From Dehalococcoidia bacterium (GTDB taxonomy: Bacteria > Chloroflexota > Dehalococcoidia > DSTF01 > JALHUB01): a stretch of DNA of 11,478 nucleotides. The DNA is taken from the NCBI GenBank assembly GCA_022865685.1, contig JALHUB010000193.1:1-11478 (forward strand), written 5' to 3'. The translations under genes and the position numbers were made by a program. How positions within the stretch are numbered: position 1 is the stretch's first letter; each line of letters starts with the position of its first letter. Below, piece by piece: positions 7,903 to 11,478 of this stretch. The notes beneath the pieces are model-generated. The model was not told where the DNA came from, did not search any database, and was given only the letters and a program-made list of their open reading frames with translations.

Positions 7903-8819
7903 TCGTCGACACTATCGTCTACTGGGTATTCCGCCTCATCATCCTCCTGGGGCGTCCCTTTCCCCCGGCGGTCGGCTACTTCTTCGCCCGCATCATCGCT
8001 GACATCTGCTACTTTTTCTTCTTCGGTAAGCGCCGCGCCCTCAAGGCGGCGATGGCCCGTGTCCTCGACACCGACGACGAGAAGGCGATAAGCCTGGCGG
8101 CGCGCAGCTCCTTCCGCAACTTCGGCAAGTACGTTATCGACTTCATCCACTTCCTCGACTCAACGCCGGAAGAGGTGCGACGCCGCATCGTCTTCGACGA
8201 CTTCGAGCGCATAAACGCGATAATGGCCGAGAAGCGGGGCGTCATCGTTATCACGCTGCACTACGGGAACTGGGACATGGGAGCGGCCGGCCTGGCAGCG
8301 TACGGCTATCCGGTCAACGTCGTCGCTGAGACCTTCCCCTACAAGGCGATGAACGCGCTCGTGCAGGGGTCGCGGCGCCACCTTGGCATGAAGGTGACGC
8401 CGATGGAGCGGGTAGGCCCCAGCGTCATCCGCGCGCTGCGAAAAGTGGAGATACTGGCGCTTCTCATCGACGTGCCGGAGCCCGGCGGTACGGTACGCGT
8501 CAACTTCTTCGGTGTGCCGACGGAAGTGCCCGTCGGGCCGGCGCGGATCGCCCTGCGCAGCGGCGCCTACGTCATGCCCGCAATCCTTCTGAGGGTCAAG
8601 GGAAAAGAAGAGATGCTACGTCCCATCGTGGACTTCGACCTCACCTTCGAGAAGTCGGGCGACGAGGAAGAAGACGTTCGACGCCTGACACAGGCCATCA
8701 TGTCCTCCCTCGAGCGCTTGATACGCCTCGACCCGACCCAGTGGTTCATCTTCCATGACATGTGGAACCGCAACCAGAAGGCGGCGCGGGCAGAGACGGC
8801 GCTCGCTTCAAGGTCCTGA
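7899..8819 (+). CDS. LpxL/PatA-type lysophospholipid acyltransferase, copy 1
   Basis: The 306-aa membrane-associated acyltransferase belongs to the lipid A/PIM acyltransferase family (LpxL, HtrB, mycobacterial PatA), which moves an acyl chain to a glycolipid hydroxyl. A hydrophobic N-terminus (about 7-42, with an FFFF run) anchors it. The catalytic HX4D box is HYGNWD at 121-126. NFFGVPTEVPVGPARIALRSG (from 202) matches the family's FFG and P-x-G-x-A-x-L-A motifs, and DPTQWFIFHDMW at 278-289 is the C-terminal box. The start is the ATG overlapping the ino1 stop (ATGA); longer reading of this frame upstream lies within ino1 and is spurious. Unlike copy 2 it has LLIDVPEPGG where PatA-like proteins have a DRD motif, so acceptor specificity may differ. 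The ino1 linkage suggests an inositol-containing acceptor, by analogy with PatA; this is inference. Confidence 0.88.
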   Translation: MIVDTIVYWVFRLIILLGRPFPPAVGYFFARIIADICYFFFFGKRRALKAAMARVLDTDDEKAISLAARSSFRNFGKYVIDFIHFLDSTPEEVRRRIVFDDFERINAIMAEKRGVIVITLHYGNWDMGAAGLAAYGYPVNVVAETFPYKAMNALVQGSRRHLGMKVTPMERVGPSVIRALRKVEILALLIDVPEPGGTVRVNFFGVPTEVPVGPARIALRSGAYVMPAILLRVKGKEEMLRPIVDFDLTFEKSGDEEEDVRRLTQAIMSSLERLIRLDPTQWFIFHDMWNRNQKAARAETALASRS

Positions 8820-8834
8820 GCGGCGGCCGGCGCT

Positions 8835-9758
8835 ATGTTCAAATACCTGGCGCTGCTTTTCGCTTACAGGTGTTTGAGCTGGCTGCCGACGCCGGTCGCC
8901 TACTTCATCGCGGACGTCATCGGCACCGTCATGTACTACCTGCGGCCGGGCCTGCGAGGGAACGTGCAGCGCAACATGAAGCAGGTCATGGGCCCGGAGG
9001 CGCCGGCGAAGAAGGTGCGGGCCGCCTCTCGACGCGTGATGCGCAACGCGGCGCGCTACTACGCCGACCTCGTTCGCGTCCCTCGCCTAAACCTGGAGCG
9101 CGTCTTCAGCGAGCGCATCACTGTCGTCTACGGCCTGAACCATCTGATGGATGCGATCGCGACGAAGAGGGGCGTTATTCTCGTTAGCGCTCACTATGGC
9201 AATCCGGAGATCGTCCTGCAATCGTCGGTCGCGATCGGTATACATACGCTCTCCCTGACTGAGCCGCTGCAACCGCAGCGCCTCTGCGACCTGGTGCATA
9301 AGCTCCGCGGCAGCCACGGTCAGGTGTTTCGGCCGCTCAGCCTGTCGTCGGTAAGGGAGGCGATCCGCTGGCTGCGCGATGGGAAGGTGGTGCCGCTGCT
9401 CTGTGACCGCGACATCCAGAATACGGGTGTGGTCCTCCCGTTCTTCGGCGCGGAGACGCGGGTCCCCGTCGGCGCGGCGGAGCTGGCGCTGCGGACCGGC
9501 GCCCTGGTGATACCGATGTTCTGCCGCCGGACGAAAGGTGGGCGTTTCGACGTCTTCGCGGAGCCGCCGCTGGAGATGACCGTCACGGGCGATCCGGAGG
9601 AGGACGTCCGGGCGATCACGCTGCGGATCATCGCCGCTATCGAGCAGTACGTGCGACAGGACCCGGGGCAGTGGATTGTCCTGGAATCGGTGTGGGAGCC
9701 GCAGAAGGCTGCTGAGCGGCGTCTCCCGGTTCGCCAGTCGGGGAGTCGCGGAGTATAA
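8835..9758 (+). CDS. LpxL/PatA-type lysophospholipid acyltransferase, copy 2
   Basis: The 307-aa paralogue of the preceding gene starts 15 bases after its stop. It has the same plan: hydrophobic N-terminus (about 1-36), the catalytic box HYGNPE at 120-125 (HX4E form), LLCDRDIQNTG at 188-198, LPFFGAETRVPVGAAELALRTG (from 201) and DPGQWIVLESVW near the C-terminus. The DRD-x-x-x-x-G and FFG-x-x-x-R-x-P-x-G pattern is closer to mycobacterial PatA than copy 1 is. The two align end to end but differ at many positions, so the duplication is old. No good Shine-Dalgarno precedes the ATG (GGCGGCCGGCGCT), so translation probably depends on coupling to copy 1. The TAA stop lies inside a perfect TATAAT likely to serve argS. 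A two-step double acylation, as with LpxL/LpxM, is one possible division of labour; not shown by sequence. Confidence 0.88.
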   Translation: MFKYLALLFAYRCLSWLPTPVAYFIADVIGTVMYYLRPGLRGNVQRNMKQVMGPEAPAKKVRAASRRVMRNAARYYADLVRVPRLNLERVFSERITVVYGLNHLMDAIATKRGVILVSAHYGNPEIVLQSSVAIGIHTLSLTEPLQPQRLCDLVHKLRGSHGQVFRPLSLSSVREAIRWLRDGKVVPLLCDRDIQNTGVVLPFFGAETRVPVGAAELALRTGALVIPMFCRRTKGGRFDVFAEPPLEMTVTGDPEEDVRAITLRIIAAIEQYVRQDPGQWIVLESVWEPQKAAERRLPVRQSGSRGV

Positions 9759-9759
9759 T
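9730..9759 (+). promoter_or_regulatory. Predicted argS promoter overlapping the end of the acyltransferase gene
   Basis: TATAAT at 9754-9759 is an exact -10 consensus in very GC-rich surroundings and contains the TAA stop of the upstream gene. The best -35 is only TTCGCC at 9730-9735 with an 18-base spacer. Transcription would start near 9766, leaving a leader of about 53 bases that contains the hairpin at 9773-9795. Confidence 0.45.
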
Positions 9760-9772
9760 AACCGCAGTTGTT

Positions 9773-9795
9773 CGCGTCCGCCGCCGGCGGACGCG
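9773..9795 (+). other. Strong hairpin in the argS leader
   Basis: CGCGTCCGCC and GGCGGACGCG form ten perfect pairs around a GCC loop. It ends 13 bases before the argS Shine-Dalgarno (GGGGGGAG, 9809-9816). There is no T-tract, so it is not a standard terminator. Its place suggests a leader element, an mRNA 5' stabiliser or a factor-dependent end for the lipid operon. It is too short for a T-box, and no T-box consensus is present. Confidence 0.5.
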
Positions 9796-9818
9796 ACTTG
9801 GCTTGACAGGGGGGAGCA

Positions 9819-11478
9819 ATGCCTGACCAGGGCATGATTCGACAGGAAATCGCCAGGCTCGTGTCGGAGGCTGCGCAGGAGGCCCGCGAAAGCGGCGCCC
9901 TGCCGTCGGTCGCGCTGCCGGACGTCGAGATCGAGAGGCCGCAGCGGCCCGATCACGGCGACTACGCGACGAGCCTCGCCCTGCGGTTGGCGCGAGCCGC
10001 CGGCGCGAAGCCGCTGGACCTGGCGCTGGAGATCGCGCACCACGTCAAGCCCCACGAGGCCGTCGGCGACATTAGCGTCGCCGCGCCCGGCTTCATCAAC
10101 TTCCGCCTCAGCGAGTCGTGGCTGGCGCGTCAGGTCGATGAGATACGCGCCGCCGGCGACGAGTTCGGGTCACTATCGCTGGGCGGCGGCAAGAGCTTCC
10201 AGGTGGAGTACGTCAGCGCCAACCCAACCGGGCCATTGCACGTCGGCAACGGGCGCTGGGCCGCCATGGGCAGCACGCTGGCGAACGTGCTCGCGGCTGC
10301 CGGCTATCGCGTGCAGCAGGAGTACTTTGTCAACGACATGCTGACGCAGGTGGAGACGTTCGCGCGGACGCTCTACGCCCGCTACCAGCAGCTCTTCGGC
10401 GTCCCGGTCGAGATACCCGCCGGCGGCTACCCGGGCGAGTACGTCATCGACCTTGCGGAAGAGATACGCGCCGAGCACGGCGACCGCTTCCTCGGGCCGC
10501 GCGAGTTCGGGCCGGACCCGCCGCCGGAGTTCCGCACGATAGGCATTAGCAAGATGCTCGACGCCATAGCGGCGGACCTGACGGAGGTGCGCGTCACCTT
10601 CGACGTCTGGTACCGCGAGTCCAGCCTGTACGGCCTGGACAGCCGCTACGAGAAGGCGATGGCCCTCCTGCGCGAACGCGGCTACGTGACGCAGAAAGAA
10701 GGCGCTGTCTGGTTCACGAGCAGCGTCCTGGGCGAGGACAAGGACAACGTCCTCGTGCGCTCGACGGGAAATCCCACCTACTTCGCGTCGGACATCGCCT
10801 ACCACTATGATAAGTTCCTCGTTCGCGACTTCGACCGCGTGGTTAACATCTGGGGCGCCGACCACCAGGGCCACGTTTCGCGGCTCAAAGCGGCGCTGGC
10901 GGCGATGGACGTCGACCCGTCGCGGCTGGACGTGGTCATCGGGCAGCTCGTCACGCTGCATCGCGGCGGCGAGGTCGTACGCATCTCCAAGCGGGCGGGC
11001 GAGATCGTCACGTTGCGCGAGGTCGTCGACGAGGTCGGCGCCGACGCCTGCCGCTTCTTCTTCCTCACGCGCTCTGCGGACGACACCGTCGACTTCGACC
11101 TGGAGCTGGCAAAGCAGCGCAGCGCTGAGAACCCGGTCTACTATGTCCAGTACGCCAACGCCCGCATCGCCGGCATCCTCAACCTCGGGCTAGAGCGTGG
11201 CGTCAACTACTCGGACGGCGACGTGGGCCTGCTGACGCATCCCGCGGAGATGGCGCTTATTCGGAAGATGTTGCGCCTGCCGGAGCTGGTGGAGCTAATG
11301 GCGCGGACGCTGGAGCCGCACCACCTGACGCACTACGCGCTGGAGCTGGCAACCGTCTTCCACGACTTCTACGAGAAGTGCCGCGTCGTAACGGACGACG
11401 TGCCGCTGACCAAGGCGCGCCTGAAGCTGGTGGAGGCCGCGCGCGTCGCCCTGGGCCGGACCCTATCGCTGATGGCGG
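9819..11478 (+). CDS. argS: Arginyl-tRNA synthetase (3' end cut by the window)
   Basis: This class I aminoacyl-tRNA synthetase charges tRNA-Arg with arginine using ATP in the cytoplasm. The frame is open from ATG at 9819 to the window edge, 553 complete codons. An N-terminal additional domain (about 1-110) carries RPDHGDYAT and APGFINFRL. The HIGH-type motif SANPTGPLHVGNGR is at 133-146. FNDM-like EYFVNDMLTQV follows, then NIWGADHQGH in the catalytic core. The second signature is RISKRAG (388-394) in place of KMSKS; replacement of this motif is common in ArgS. The anticodon-binding helical domain has the family's NPVYYVQYANARI and HDFYEKCRV. The visible C-terminus (LGRTLSLM) implies that only about ten residues are missing. 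GGGGGGAG 2 bases before the ATG, ending at 9816, supports the start. A second in-frame ATG six codons on is less likely. Confidence 0.95.
   Translation, partial: MPDQGMIRQEIARLVSEAAQEARESGALPSVALPDVEIERPQRPDHGDYATSLALRLARAAGAKPLDLALEIAHHVKPHEAVGDISVAAPGFINFRLSESWLARQVDEIRAAGDEFGSLSLGGGKSFQVEYVSANPTGPLHVGNGRWAAMGSTLANVLAAAGYRVQQEYFVNDMLTQVETFARTLYARYQQLFGVPVEIPAGGYPGEYVIDLAEEIRAEHGDRFLGPREFGPDPPPEFRTIGISKMLDAIAADLTEVRVTFDVWYRESSLYGLDSRYEKAMALLRERGYVTQKEGAVWFTSSVLGEDKDNVLVRSTGNPTYFASDIAYHYDKFLVRDFDRVVNIWGADHQGHVSRLKAALAAMDVDPSRLDVVIGQLVTLHRGGEVVRISKRAGEIVTLREVVDEVGADACRFFFLTRSADDTVDFDLELAKQRSAENPVYYVQYANARIAGILNLGLERGVNYSDGDVGLLTHPAEMALIRKMLRLPELVELMARTLEPHHLTHYALELATVFHDFYEKCRVVTDDVPLTKARLKLVEAARVALGRTLSLMA

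Noticed and set aside
9803..9831. TTGACA at 9803-9808 as a -35 box just before argS
   Set aside because: No -10 hexamer lies at a workable distance downstream, and the site would start transcription inside argS. It overlaps the ribosome site region by chance.
10977..10997. RISKR in place of KMSKS in ArgS as a sign of inactivation
   Set aside because: Loss or alteration of the KMSKS motif is common among arginyl-tRNA synthetases, and the rest of the protein is intact.

Overview
The window is GC-rich, gene-dense chromosomal DNA of ordinary bacterial character. It contains no insertion sequence, phage gene, CRISPR array, rRNA or complete tRNA that I can support. The genes use ATA for isoleucine freely (six in glpK, five in the visible part of argS). 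That is unusual for a high-GC actinobacterium and fits a GC-rich Chloroflexota (Dehalococcoidia-like) lineage better. The inositol-phosphate synthase is nevertheless of the actinobacterial type. The taxonomic reading is inference.

Layout. Positions 1-486 (minus) hold the N-terminal part of pyruvate kinase, split by one in-frame TAG. A divergent intergenic region carries a clear promoter for glpK (609-2108, glycerol kinase). A gene-free stretch of about 645 bp follows (2109-2753). It is rich in inverted repeats and begins with a tRNA T-arm look-alike. Next is a 272-aa protein (2754-3572) that corresponds only to the N-terminal beta-sandwich part of a GH31 alpha-glucosidase/xylosidase and stops where the catalytic barrel should begin. 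A perfect 26-bp palindrome lies 44 bp downstream. After a gene-free gap comes a two-helix membrane protein with a degenerate GGDEF domain (about 3903-4745).

A two-gene DrrAB-type ABC exporter follows (4866-5843 ATPase, 5840-6649 permease, ATGA overlap). Its promoter is placed so that the transcript should be leaderless. Next is a probable lipid operon: inositol-3-phosphate synthase (6826-7902), then two tandem, diverged LpxL/PatA-type acyltransferases (7899-8819 with ATGA overlap, and 8835-9758). The window ends inside argS (9819 to the edge). argS seems to have its own -10 box overlapping the preceding stop codon and a strong hairpin in its leader.

How the genes fit together. pyk and glpK are central carbon metabolism. 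ino1 plus the two acyltransferases suggests supply of inositol phosphate and acylation of an inositol- or sugar-containing lipid, as in phosphatidylinositol-mannoside biosynthesis, though no phosphatidylinositol synthase or mannosyltransferase is present here. The DrrAB pair could export a hydrophobic compound or lipid. I found no convincing new defence or mobile system. The points most worth a second look are the acyltransferase pair beside ino1, the broken or stunted genes (pyk, GH31), the degenerate GGDEF protein and the structured gap at 2109-2300.
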